64,000 nucleotides of DNA, from NCBI RefSeq assembly GCF_001522585.2, contig NZ_CP013372.1:1302001-1366000 (forward strand). Reading direction: 5' to 3'. A program made the position numbers and the translations under genes. The notes beneath the pieces were generated by a model. It was not told the origin of the DNA. It made no database searches and worked only from the letters and a program-made list of their open reading frames with translations. This document shows positions 8,548 through 17,341 of the stretch, piece after piece (the stretch's first letter is position 1; every line of letters begins with the position of its first letter). The stretch is from Burkholderia sp. NRF60-BP8 (lineage in GTDB: Bacteria > Pseudomonadota > Gammaproteobacteria > Burkholderiales > Burkholderiaceae).

Positions 8548-8883
8548 ATGAACCTTCTGCATCTCGTGTCGTACTTCTTCGGCGGCGCGTTTCTCGCGAA
8601 CGCCGTGCCGCATCTCGTCAGCGGGCTGCGCGGCGAGCCGTTCCAGACGCCGTTCGCGCATCCGCCCGGGCGCGGGCTGTCGTCGTCCACCGTGAACGTG
8701 GTGTGGGGCGTCGCGAATCTCGCGATCGCTTATGTGCTGGTGTGCCGGGTCGGCGATTTCGACCTGAAGGTCACGGCCGACGCGGCGGCGTTCGGGCTCG
8801 GCATCCTGCTGCTCGGCCTGTTTCTCGCGCGGCACTTCGGCGCATTGCACGGCGGCAACGCGCCCGACCGGGAGCGGCGATGA
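8548..8883 (+). CDS. Small integral membrane protein, unknown function
   Basis: 111 residues with three or four hydrophobic segments (LVSYFFGGAFLANAVPHLVSG, VVWGVANLAIAYVLV and FGLGILLLGLFLA). I do not recognise a characterised family. It follows the MarR gene and its stop overlaps the start of the MFS gene (ATGA at 8880-8883), so it is translationally coupled to that carrier. It may be an accessory to the export system. Confidence 0.75.
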   Translation: MNLLHLVSYFFGGAFLANAVPHLVSGLRGEPFQTPFAHPPGRGLSSSTVNVVWGVANLAIAYVLVCRVGDFDLKVTADAAAFGLGILLLGLFLARHFGALHGGNAPDRERR

Positions 8884-10118
8884 GCGTGCCGGCCGCGGGC
8901 GTGTTCCGCTCGCTTCGCAGCTTCAACTATCGGGTGTGGGCGATCGGCTCGCTGGTGTCGAACATCGGCACGTGGATCCAGCGTACCGCGCAGGACTGGC
9001 TCGTCCTCACGCAGCTCACGCATCACGACGCGTCGGCGGTCGGCACGGTGATGGCGCTGCAGTTCGGGCCGCAACTGCTGCTGTTGCCGTGGACCGGCTA
9101 CGCGGCCGACCGCTACGACCAGCGCAAGCTGCTGATGGCGACGCAGGCGCTGATGGGCGCGCTGGCGCTCGTGCTCGGCGTGCTGACGGTCACCGGCGCG
9201 GTGCGGCTCGAGCACGTGTACGTGTTCGCGTTCCTGTTCGGCTGCGCATCGGCGTTCGACGCACCGGTGCGGCAGACCTTCGTCGCTGAACTAGTCGGCG
9301 ACCGCGAGCTCGCGAACGCGGTCGCGCTCAATTCGACGTCGTTCAATGCCGCGCGGATGGTCGGTCCGGCGGCGGCGGGCTTCCTGATCGCATCGGTCGG
9401 CACCGGCTGGGCGTTTCTCGCGAACGGGCTCAGTTTCTTCGCGGTACTGGCGTCGCTGTCGCGGCTTCGGGAAGACGAGCTGCGCGCGAACGTGCGGGCA
9501 AATCGCTCGCGCAGCAGTCTGCTCGACGGGTTCCGCTACGTGTGGGGCCGGCCGGACCTGACGGCGATTCTCGCGATGCTGTTCCTGATCGGCACGTTCG
9601 GGCTCAATTTCCAGCTGTTCATTTCGACGATGGCCGCGAGCGTGTTCCACGTCGATGCGCGCGGGTTCGGTTTCCTGTCGTCGATGATGGCGGTCGGCAC
9701 GATTTCGGGCGCGCTGCTCGCCGCGCGCCGCGAGCAGCCGCGGTTCCGCCATTTGTGGATCGGCGCGGCGCTGTTCGGGCTCGGCTGCACGTTCGCCGCG
9801 CTGGCGCCCGGTTACTGGTCGTTCGCCGCCGCGCTGGTGCTGACCGGGATCGCCGCGATCACCTTCATGAATTCGACCAATAGCCTGATGCAGTTGTCCA
9901 CCGAGCCGGCGATGCGCGGCCGCGTGATGGCGCTGCGCCTCGCGGTCGCGCTCGGCGGCACGCCGATCGGCGCGCCGGTGGCCGGCTGGGTCGCGAACCA
10001 TCTCGGCCCGCGCTGGGCGCTCGGGGTCGGTGCGGCGTCCGGTTTTGCGGCGGCGCTCGTCGCGACCCATTTCGTCGCACGCAAGCGGGCGCCGCGCGCG
10101 GGCGACGGCGCGGCCTGA
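8880..10118 (+). CDS. MFS transporter, EntS/MFS_3-like exporter
   Basis: 412 residues and about 12 membrane segments. The start (FRSLRSFNYRVWAIGSLVSNIGTWIQR, residues 9-35) with WIQRTAQDWLVL and ADRYDQRK is typical of the EntS/MFS_3 subgroup, which exports siderophores, macrolides or toxic organics. ATG 8880 overlaps the previous stop, so it is coupled to the small membrane gene and controlled by the MarR repressor. The substrate is unknown. Only 18 bp separate its stop from the convergent LysR gene. Confidence 0.87.
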   Translation: MSVPAAGVFRSLRSFNYRVWAIGSLVSNIGTWIQRTAQDWLVLTQLTHHDASAVGTVMALQFGPQLLLLPWTGYAADRYDQRKLLMATQALMGALALVLGVLTVTGAVRLEHVYVFAFLFGCASAFDAPVRQTFVAELVGDRELANAVALNSTSFNAARMVGPAAAGFLIASVGTGWAFLANGLSFFAVLASLSRLREDELRANVRANRSRSSLLDGFRYVWGRPDLTAILAMLFLIGTFGLNFQLFISTMAASVFHVDARGFGFLSSMMAVGTISGALLAARREQPRFRHLWIGAALFGLGCTFAALAPGYWSFAAALVLTGIAAITFMNSTNSLMQLSTEPAMRGRVMALRLAVALGGTPIGAPVAGWVANHLGPRWALGVGAASGFAAALVATHFVARKRAPRAGDGAA

Positions 10119-10136
10119 TCGAACCGAACGCCGCCG

Positions 10137-11087
10137 CTATGCGGCCGGCCGCGTGGCCGCATGCGCGGCGTCGAGGCACGACTGGAACAGCAGCGCGGCC
10201 CGCGACGGCTGCGGCGAGCGTCGCAGCAAGCTCACGAACCGGCACCGGTAATTGAACCGGTGCGGCGCGATCGGCTGCATCAGCCCCTTGTTTTCGAAAC
10301 TCTCCGCGTAGTGATCGGGCAGGAAGCCGAGATAGCGGCCGGACAGGATCAGCGTCGCGATCGATTCCTGGTCGGACGCGGTCGCGCTGCGCGTGAGCTT
10401 CGCGCGATGGCTCAGCTCCATGTTCGGCGAATGGAAGCCGAGCCCGGCGAACGCATGGTTGCGGATCGTCGTCCACGTGAGTTTGCCGTGGGGCGCGTCG
10501 AAGAGCGGATGCTGGCGGCCGCAGTACAGCAGCATCCGTTCGTCGAACAGCGCCGAATAGACGAGGCTGCCCGAGTTGCGGTGCACGGGAATGATCCCGA
10601 CCTGGTAACTGCCGTCGATGACCCCGCGCTCGACTTCGTTGATCGACGCGACGTGCAGGTTCAGCGCGACGTCGGGCGCTTCGTCGGCGAACTGGCGGAT
10701 CGCGTCGCCGAGCCGGGCATTCGCGTTGGTGGCCGTCTTGTCGAACACCGCGATGTGGAGTTCTCCGCCCATCTTGTCGTGAATGCCGTCGATCCTGCTG
10801 CGAAATGCCTCCATCGAAGCAAGTAGCCGCAGCGTCTCCTCGTAGACCGTCTGGCCCTCGGGCGTCAGCGTGAAGCCCGCGCGGCCGCGCCGGCACAGCA
10901 CGAGGCCGAGCCGCGTTTCCAGATCCTTCACGTGCCGGCTGATCGTCGAGATGCCGATATTCAGTTCCAGTTCGGCGGCCGCCATCCCGCCGCACTGCAC
11001 GACGCCCTTGAAGACCCGCAGCAGGCGCAGATCCATGTCGCTGAGCTGCCCGAGCAGCGCGCGGCTCTTCGGTTTCTTTGCTTGCAT
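10137..11087 (-). CDS. LysR-family regulator, probable activator of the adjacent beta-alanine/omega-amino acid genes
   Basis: 316 residues. The N-terminal winged helix (LRLLRVFKGVVQCGGM, then STISRHVKDLETRLGLVL) is followed by the LysR substrate-binding domain. It is divergent from an omega-aminotransferase/semialdehyde dehydrogenase pair with 105 bp between start codons. This is the arrangement of bauR with bauABCD in pseudomonads, so the role is likely analogous (inference). The intergenic space is AT-rich, as expected for a LysR-controlled divergent promoter. Confidence 0.88.
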   Translation of the reverse strand: MQAKKPKSRALLGQLSDMDLRLLRVFKGVVQCGGMAAAELELNIGISTISRHVKDLETRLGLVLCRRGRAGFTLTPEGQTVYEETLRLLASMEAFRSRIDGIHDKMGGELHIAVFDKTATNANARLGDAIRQFADEAPDVALNLHVASINEVERGVIDGSYQVGIIPVHRNSGSLVYSALFDERMLLYCGRQHPLFDAPHGKLTWTTIRNHAFAGLGFHSPNMELSHRAKLTRSATASDQESIATLILSGRYLGFLPDHYAESFENKGLMQPIAPHRFNYRCRFVSLLRRSPQPSRAALLFQSCLDAAHAATRPAA

Positions 11088-11192
11088 AATCGAGCAAGTG
11101 AACATTGATATTGCGATATTCAAAAGACTAATTGTCGTCCCGACAATGTGCAACATCATCACGAGGAGGAGGGGCGCGCCGCGCCGACCGAC

Positions 11193-12548
11193 ATGACCGA
11201 CATCACCACCGCCCAGCACGACGACACGAACCTTCGCACCGACGCCGCGTGGCTCGATGCGCACTGGATGCCGTTCACGGCCAACCGCCAGTTCAAGGCC
11301 GATCCGCGCATGATCGTGTCCGGCAAGGGCGCGTATTACACCGACGGCGAAGGCCGCAAGATCTTCGACGGCCTGTCGGGGCTCTGGTGCACGGGCCTCG
11401 GTCACGGCCGCACGGAAATCGTCGAGGCCGTGAGTCGCCAGGTCGCGCAGCTCGACTACGCGCCGGCGTTCCAGTTCGGCCATCCGAAATCGTTCGAGCT
11501 CGCCAACAAGATCAAGGAACTGACGCCGGCCGGCCTCGACTACGTGTTCTTCACGGGCTCGGGCTCGGAAGCGGCCGACACGTCGCTGAAGCTGGCCCGC
11601 GCGTACTGGCGCGCGAAGGGCAAGGGCACGAAAACGCGCCTGATCGGCCGCGAGAAGGGTTACCACGGCGTGAATTTCGGCGGCATCTCGGTCGGCGGGA
11701 TCGGGCCGAACCGCAAGCTGTTCGGTCAAGGCATCGACGCCGATTTCCTGCCGCATACGCAACTGGCCGAGAACAAGTTCTCGCGCGGCATGCCCGAACA
11801 CGGCGCCGAGCTGGCCGACCGGCTGCTCGAGCTGATCGCGCTGCACGACGCATCGAACATCGCGGCCGTGATCGTCGAGCCGTTCTCGGGTTCGGCGGGC
11901 GTGGTCGTGCCGCCGAAGGGCTATCTGAAGCGCCTGCGCGAGATCTGTACCGCGCACGACATCCTGCTGATCTTCGACGAGGTCATCACGGGCTTCGGCC
12001 GCGCCGGCGCGATGACGGGCGCCGACGCATTCGGCGTGGTGCCGGACATCATGAACTTCGCGAAGCAGGTGACGAACGGCGTGCAGCCGCTCGGCGGCGT
12101 GATCGCGACGAAGGAGATCTACGACACGTTCATGGCCGCGGGCGGCCCCGAGTACATGCTCGAGTTCCCGCACGGCTACACCTATTCGGCGCATCCGGTC
12201 GCCTGCGCGGCCGGCGTCGCGGCGCTCGACCTGCTGGTGAAGGAAGACGCGGTGGCGCGCGTGCGCGATCTCGCGCCACATTTCGAGGCGGCCGTGCACG
12301 GGCTGAAGGGGCAGCGCCACGTCGCGGACATCCGCAACTACGGGCTGGCGGCCGGCCTGACGATCGCCGCGCTGCCGGGCGAGCCGGCGCGGCGTCCGTA
12401 CGAGATCGCGATGCGCTGCTGGGCGAAGGGCTTCTACGTGCGCTACGGCGGCGACACGATCCAGCTCGCGCCGCCGTTCATCGCCGAGAAGCGCGAGATC
12501 GACAACCTGGTCAACGCGCTGTCCGACGCACTGAACGAAGTGGACTGA
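11193..12548 (+). CDS. bauA: Omega-amino acid (beta-alanine)-pyruvate aminotransferase, class III
   Basis: 451 residues, a class III PLP aminotransferase. GSGSEAADTSLKLAR binds the phosphate, DEVITGFGR carries Asp262, and the PLP Schiff-base lysine is Lys291 (NFAKQVTNG). The N-terminal AWLDAHWMPFTANRQFK is characteristic of beta-alanine/omega-amino acid:pyruvate transaminases. The product (malonate semialdehyde for beta-alanine) suits the downstream dehydrogenase. GGAGGAGG lies about 20 bases before ATG 11193. An in-frame ATG at 11148 precedes that site and is less likely. Control by the divergent LysR gene is probable. Confidence 0.88.
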   Translation: MTDITTAQHDDTNLRTDAAWLDAHWMPFTANRQFKADPRMIVSGKGAYYTDGEGRKIFDGLSGLWCTGLGHGRTEIVEAVSRQVAQLDYAPAFQFGHPKSFELANKIKELTPAGLDYVFFTGSGSEAADTSLKLARAYWRAKGKGTKTRLIGREKGYHGVNFGGISVGGIGPNRKLFGQGIDADFLPHTQLAENKFSRGMPEHGAELADRLLELIALHDASNIAAVIVEPFSGSAGVVVPPKGYLKRLREICTAHDILLIFDEVITGFGRAGAMTGADAFGVVPDIMNFAKQVTNGVQPLGGVIATKEIYDTFMAAGGPEYMLEFPHGYTYSAHPVACAAGVAALDLLVKEDAVARVRDLAPHFEAAVHGLKGQRHVADIRNYGLAAGLTIAALPGEPARRPYEIAMRCWAKGFYVRYGGDTIQLAPPFIAEKREIDNLVNALSDALNEVD

Positions 12549-12597
12549 GCCGCGGCTCGCCCGCAGCGACAACCGAATTCACGAAAGAGCAACGAAC

Positions 12598-14115
12598 ATG
12601 AAACACGACAGCAATGTGACCTCCACCGTCGGCCACTTGATCGACGGCAAGCGCGTCGACGGCGGCAGCCGCGTCCAGCCGGTGTTCGACCCGGCGACCG
12701 GCGAATCGCACAAGAGCGTCGCGCTCGCCGACAAGCTGACCGTCGAAGCCGCGATCGCGTCCGCGCAAGCCGCGTTCCCGGCATGGCGCAACACGCCGCC
12801 GCTGAAGCGCGCCCGCGTGATGAGCCGCTTCAAGACGCTGCTCGAGGAGCACGCGGAAGAACTCTGCGCGCTGATCACGGCCGAGCACGGCAAGGTGCTC
12901 GCCGATGCGATGGGCGAGCTGCAGCGCGGGATCGAGAACGTCGAATACGCGACCTACGTGCCCGAGCTGTTGAAGGGCGAGCACAGCAAGAACGTCGGCC
13001 CCGCGATCGATTCGTGGAGCGAGTTCCAGGCGCTCGGCGTCGCGGCCGGCATCACGCCGTTCAACTTCCCGGTGATGGTGCCGCTGTGGATGTGGCCGAT
13101 GGCCGTCGCGTGCGGCAACACGTTCGTGCTGAAGCCGTCCGAGCGTACGCCGTCGTCGACGCTGCGCATGGCCGAGCTCGCGCTCGAAGCCGGGCTGCCG
13201 CCGGGCGTGCTGAACGTCGTGAACGGCGACAAGGAAGCGGTCGACACGATCCTGGCCGATCCGCGCGTGAAGGCCGTGAGCTTCGTCGGCTCGACGCCGA
13301 TCGCCGAATACATCTATTCGACCGGCTGCGCGCACGGCAAGCGCGTGCAGGCGCTCGGCGGCGCGAAGAATTTCGCGGTCGTGATGCCGGATGCCGACAT
13401 CGGCAACGCGGTAAACGCGCTGATGGGCGCCGCGTACGGCTCGTGCGGCGAGCGCTGCATGGCGATTCCGCTGGTCGTCGCGATCGGCGACGAAACGGGC
13501 GACCAGGTCGTCGCGGGGCTGAAGGCCGAGATCGAGAAGATGAAGGTCGGGCCGGGCAACGGCGCGGGCGTCGACATGGGGCCGCTCGTCACGCAGCAGC
13601 ATTTCGAGAAGGTGACGGGCTTCGTCGAAGCGGGCGTGGCGGCGGGCGCGACGCTCGTCGTCGACGGTCGCGGCGTGAAGGTCGACGGCCATGACGGCGG
13701 CTACTACCTCGGCCCGTGCCTGTTCGACGACGTGAAGCCCGGCATGCCGATCTACCAGCACGAGATCTTCGGGCCGGTGCTCGGCGTGATCCGGCTGAAG
13801 TCGCTCGACGAGGCCATGGCGCTGATCGACGCGCACGAATACGGCAACGGCACGTGCCTGTTCACGCGCGACGGCGAAGCGGCGCGCTACTTCAGCGACA
13901 ACATCCAGATCGGCATGGTCGGCATCAACGTGCCGCTGCCGGTGCCGGTCGCGTACCACTCGTTCGGCGGCTGGAAGCGTTCGCTGTTCGGCGACCTGCA
14001 TGCGTACGGCCCCGATGCCGTGCGGTTCTACACGAAGCGCAAGACGATCACGCAGCGCTGGCCGTCGGCCGGCGTGCGCGAAGGGACGGTGTTCAGCTTC
14101 CCGTCGAACCGCTGA
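12598..14115 (+). CDS. mmsA: CoA-acylating (methyl)malonate-semialdehyde dehydrogenase
   Basis: 505 residues, aldehyde dehydrogenase superfamily, MmsA branch. It oxidises malonate or methylmalonate semialdehyde to acetyl- or propionyl-CoA with loss of CO2. Cys287 (GERCMA) is the nucleophile. The region where ordinary ALDHs carry the general base reads ALGGAKNF, as in CoA-dependent members. ITPFNFPVMVPLWM (152-165) is a typical MmsA stretch. It sits 49 bp after the aminotransferase, so the pair makes a complete route from a beta-amino acid to an acyl-CoA. A strong terminator follows at 14168. Confidence 0.92.
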   Translation: MKHDSNVTSTVGHLIDGKRVDGGSRVQPVFDPATGESHKSVALADKLTVEAAIASAQAAFPAWRNTPPLKRARVMSRFKTLLEEHAEELCALITAEHGKVLADAMGELQRGIENVEYATYVPELLKGEHSKNVGPAIDSWSEFQALGVAAGITPFNFPVMVPLWMWPMAVACGNTFVLKPSERTPSSTLRMAELALEAGLPPGVLNVVNGDKEAVDTILADPRVKAVSFVGSTPIAEYIYSTGCAHGKRVQALGGAKNFAVVMPDADIGNAVNALMGAAYGSCGERCMAIPLVVAIGDETGDQVVAGLKAEIEKMKVGPGNGAGVDMGPLVTQQHFEKVTGFVEAGVAAGATLVVDGRGVKVDGHDGGYYLGPCLFDDVKPGMPIYQHEIFGPVLGVIRLKSLDEAMALIDAHEYGNGTCLFTRDGEAARYFSDNIQIGMVGINVPLPVPVAYHSFGGWKRSLFGDLHAYGPDAVRFYTKRKTITQRWPSAGVREGTVFSFPSNR

Positions 14116-14167
14116 CGCGACGCGCGCCCGGTTGCATGCAGCCGGTGCGGCGTGCGAGACCGCCGAG

Positions 14168-14201
14168 GCCCGCCTCGATCGACGATCGGGGCGGGCTTTT
14201 T
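14168..14201 (+). terminator. Rho-independent terminator after the aminotransferase/mmsA operon
   Basis: GCCCGCC (14168-14174) pairs with GGCGGGC (14190-14196), with an extra GATCG/CGATC element inside the loop, followed by five T. It lies between convergent genes and probably ends the bauA-mmsA transcript. Confidence 0.85.
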
Positions 14202-14241
14202 CACGTCCGGGCGATATGCGCGGAACGCGGCGCAAGAAGGC

Positions 14242-14616
14242 TTACGGCGCGACCACGTGCCATACGTTCTTGAAGTTGTCGCCGTTGCGCTCGCCCTGTT
14301 TCATGTCCTTCGAGAAGAAGTACAGCGGCTTGCCCTTGTACGCCCATTGCGGGCTGCCGTCGTCGCGCTTGACGATCGTGTAGGGCCCGACCGGCACGTC
14401 GGTCGCGCTGGCCTTGTACGGCGGCCAGAGGGTTTCGCATGGGCCCGTGCAGGCGCTGGTGCCGGCGTTGGGCTTGTCCTTGTCGAACGTGTAGACGGTC
14501 ATCCCGTTCGCGGCGACGAGCGCGCCGTTTTCTTCCTTCGTGATGGATCCCTGGGCCGTGGCCGAAGCTGACGCAATGGCGAGCAGGGCGGAGCTGACGA
14601 GCAGCGCGGCTTTCAT
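14242..14616 (-). CDS. Secreted Lipoprotein_15-repeat protein (COG4315)
   Basis: 124 residues. A signal peptide (MKAALLVSSALLAIASASATA) is followed by two copies of the secreted repeat: MTVYTFDKDKPNAGTSACTG and PLYFFSKDMKQGERNGDN. The CxxxC pair in SACTGPC is typical. There is no clear lipobox, so it is likely periplasmic or secreted. The function of the family is unknown. It is transcribed towards mmsA and shares the terminator region. Confidence 0.82.
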   Translation of the reverse strand: MKAALLVSSALLAIASASATAQGSITKEENGALVAANGMTVYTFDKDKPNAGTSACTGPCETLWPPYKASATDVPVGPYTIVKRDDGSPQWAYKGKPLYFFSKDMKQGERNGDNFKNVWHVVAP

Positions 14617-15033
14617 GAGTGCCTCCTGATGGTCCGGTGGGCGGCCGCGATCGCGCACGGGCGAGCGTGCGCCGGAATCGCGATGAATGGTGCCGGAGCA
14701 CGGCGCCGTCGCCGACCGCCCGTCCGCGCGAGCGATGCCGGGGGCGAATGGCGACAAACGGGGCGCCTCATTCACGATAGGCGGTTTTTGGCGGCGCTGC
14801 GAGAAGATCGGGGGGCATATCGGCGGCGTGCAGGCGTTGCGCAACGGCACGACGATCGCCGATGTGCCCGGGTATTCGGCATCCGTCCCCGAGCCCCGAG
14901 CCCGCGCCGCGCGTGCGTTGCGGGGGCAACGACCGCGATACGGGTTTGCGTGGATGACATCGCGCGCGTTCCGCCGGAATATCTTCGTCAGCGCGAGCCG
15001 GGCGCGCGCCGATCCTTCCGGGAGGTGACGACG
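14617..15033. other. Intergenic region (417 bp) between divergent genes
   Basis: This space must hold the promoters of the COG4315 protein (leftward) and the NTF2-like protein (rightward). I see no convincing ORF, repeat or hairpin. The only clear element is the ribosome-binding site GGGAGGTGA just before 15034. Confidence 0.5.
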
Positions 15034-15411
15034 ATGCTTCAGGACCCAGGCGATGTTGCGCGCGCCAGCTATCGCGCGTATGTCGACAAGGACCGCGACG
15101 CGATCGAAGCGCTGATCGCGCCGGATTTCCATTTCACGAGCCCGCTCGACAACCGGTTCGACCGCGATGCGTATCTCGCACGCTGCTGGCCGAACAGCGC
15201 GATGCTCGCCGGTTTCGAATTCGTCGACGTCGCCGTGCACGGCGAATACGTGTTCGTCGTGTACGAAGCCGTCACGACTGTTGGACGGCGGTTTCGCAAT
15301 GCCGAACGGCTGCGTATTCGCGATGGCCGGATCGTCGAGGCCGAAGTGTATTTCGGCTGGTACGTGCCGCATCCGGCGCCGGATGGCGGGTTCATCGAAT
15401 CGGGCAGGTGA
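15034..15411 (+). CDS. SnoaL-like / NTF2-superfamily protein
   Basis: 125 residues with an NTF2-like cone fold. The N-terminal helix VARASYRAYVDKDRDAIEAL, then LIAPDFHFTSPLDN and FDRDAYLARCW, and the C-terminal strands (RIRDGRIVEAEVYFGW) are standard for the SnoaL group. Such proteins are small ligand-binding proteins or enzymes; the activity cannot be told. ATG 15034 has GGGAGGTGA upstream. Confidence 0.8.
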   Translation: MLQDPGDVARASYRAYVDKDRDAIEALIAPDFHFTSPLDNRFDRDAYLARCWPNSAMLAGFEFVDVAVHGEYVFVVYEAVTTVGRRFRNAERLRIRDGRIVEAEVYFGWYVPHPAPDGGFIESGR

Positions 15412-15512
15412 ACGCAGTCGCGCGCCGCCCGCGAAGGGACGCCCGCCGGGGTGTGTCAACCGCGGCCATCCCGTTGCCGTTGTCGTGTCATCCGACCACG
15501 CGGGAGCGACCG

Positions 15513-16361
15513 ATGCGCAAGTTGCTGACGGCGATGTTACTGGGGTGTGCCTCCGCGATCGCCGGTGCGCAGACCGTCGTCCACTTCCCGTCGACCGACA
15601 GCTCGACGACGATGCTCGACGGCTATCTGTTTCCCGCGCCCGGCGCCGGCCGCCATCCGGCGCTCGTGTTTCTGCACGGCTGCGGCGGGATGTTCGCCAG
15701 GTCCGGCAAGCTCTACGCGCGCGATCGCGACTGGGCCGAACGCTTCAACGCGGCCGGCGTCACCGTGCTCGAAGTCGACAGCTTCACGCCGCGCGGTCAC
15801 GGCGAGATGTGCGCGCCCGCGCATTTCGTCGGCGACATCTATCGGGCACGGCCGTTCGACGCGTATGGCGCGCTGCGGTATCTGCAGACGCTCGATACCG
15901 TGCAACCCGACCGGATCGGCGTACTCGGCTGGTCGCAGGGCGGCGGCACGGTGCTGAACGCGATCAGGGCGTCCAGCCCGGCCCGGCCGGCATCGCTGCC
16001 GGACGGCGACTTCCGCGCGGCCGTCGCGTTCTATCCGGCCAGTTGCAACACGAACGCGCAGGGGCCCGCCTGGCAGAGCCCCGTGCCCCTGCTCGTGCTG
16101 ATCGGCGAGGCCGACGTGTGGACGCCGTACGCCGCCTGCAAGACGCTGTTCGATTCGGTCGCGCCGGGCACGGACGCGACTTTCCACGCGTATCCGGGTG
16201 CGTATCACGATTTCGACTGGCCGAACATGCCGGTGCACGCGATCGCGTCGTTCACGACGCGCGCCGGCGTCGTGCCGATTACGGGCACGGAGCCGGCCGC
16301 ACGCGCGGACGCACAGCAGCGCGTGGCCGATTTCGTCGGCGCCAAGCTGCTCGGCCACTAG
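15513..16361 (+). CDS. Secreted dienelactone hydrolase-like alpha/beta hydrolase
   Basis: 282 residues with a signal peptide (MRKLLTAMLLGCASAIAGAQ), so likely periplasmic. The alpha/beta hydrolase triad is visible: Ser141 in GWSQGG, Asp201 in GEADVW and His232 in AYHDFDW. HGCGGM supplies the oxyanion hole. The dienelactone hydrolase group usually has Cys as nucleophile, so Ser here suggests an esterase/lipase-like member. GGGAGCGA precedes ATG 15513. Confidence 0.82.
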   Translation: MRKLLTAMLLGCASAIAGAQTVVHFPSTDSSTTMLDGYLFPAPGAGRHPALVFLHGCGGMFARSGKLYARDRDWAERFNAAGVTVLEVDSFTPRGHGEMCAPAHFVGDIYRARPFDAYGALRYLQTLDTVQPDRIGVLGWSQGGGTVLNAIRASSPARPASLPDGDFRAAVAFYPASCNTNAQGPAWQSPVPLLVLIGEADVWTPYAACKTLFDSVAPGTDATFHAYPGAYHDFDWPNMPVHAIASFTTRAGVVPITGTEPAARADAQQRVADFVGAKLLGH

Positions 16362-16404
16362 GCCGTCGGCGGCGACGCAGGGCGTGTGCCGGCGTGCGTT
16401 CCGC

Positions 16405-17208
16405 TCAACCGGCTGCGTCGTCCTCGCCCAACGCCTGGATGAACCGCGAAAACAGTTCCGGCTGCGACGCGATCCCGAGCTTCGCGTAAAGGTGCCGCCG
16501 ATGCACCTTCACCGTTTCGGGTGAGATCGCGAGCCGCTCGGCGATCGCCTTCGACGAATTGCCGCGCAGCACCATGCGTGCGATCGCCATCTCGCGATCG
16601 GTCAGCACGCCCGCGCCGAAGCGGGCGAGCGCCTGCTCGACGCGCGCGCCGAGGCCCGCGTCGGGCGTCGCGCGTGCGGTGTCGCCCACCAGCCGCCAAT
16701 GCTGCCGGATCGTCGCGATCACCCACGGCATCGCGGCCGTCAGCTTGCCGAGCGGCTCGACGTCGAAGCGCGTCGATGCGCCGAGCGACAGCGACAGCAG
16801 CGTGTCGGCGTTCGGCCGCACGAGAATCTGGATCTCGTCGTCGCCGACCGCGTCGCGGAAATAGCTCAGGAAATACTCGCTCTGCCGGAACAGGTCGGGT
16901 GCGACTTCCTCGAGCCGGTAGCAGCCGTCGGCGAGCCCGTCGTGCGCGGCCTGCAGGAACGGATCGAGCAGATATAACCCATTCAGGTAAAGCGGCACCG
17001 GCGACGCGGCGTCGGTGCCGCCCGTGTCGTATTCGTCGAGCACGAGCGGCACGCCGTCGCGGCCGATCGCGGTCGCGAGCGCGTTGTCGAACGGCGTCAT
17101 TTCGTTGAGCAGCAGCACGAGGAACCGCCAGAAGCGCGGCTGGCCGAGATGATCGATTGCGCGGCCAAGCGCCTGGTGCATCGCGATTTCGGAAAAGAGA
17201 CGATCCAT
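16405..17208 (-). CDS. LuxR-family transcriptional regulator
   Basis: 267 residues. A C-terminal LuxR/GerE helix-turn-helix (about 200-260: LTDREMAIARMVLRGNSSKA, then SPETVKVHRRHLYAKLG) follows an N-terminal region with no recognised sensor domain and no receiver Asp motif. It is divergent from the APC permease/P1 peptidase pair with 133 bp between, so it is the likely regulator of that pair. It belongs to a group often found next to amino acid or amine permease genes. Confidence 0.85.
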   Translation of the reverse strand: MDRLFSEIAMHQALGRAIDHLGQPRFWRFLVLLLNEMTPFDNALATAIGRDGVPLVLDEYDTGGTDAASPVPLYLNGLYLLDPFLQAAHDGLADGCYRLEEVAPDLFRQSEYFLSYFRDAVGDDEIQILVRPNADTLLSLSLGASTRFDVEPLGKLTAAMPWVIATIRQHWRLVGDTARATPDAGLGARVEQALARFGAGVLTDREMAIARMVLRGNSSKAIAERLAISPETVKVHRRHLYAKLGIASQPELFSRFIQALGEDDAAG

Positions 17209-17341
17209 ACCACCACCGGAAGGGCGTAACACGAAGGGGGAATAGCGGTCCTGAAATTGGCTTCCTAGACTGCCACGCAATCAATCGGGCCCGAGTATGG
17301 GTGTTCAAAAATACGCAGGATAGGAGCGACAGGAGAACGAA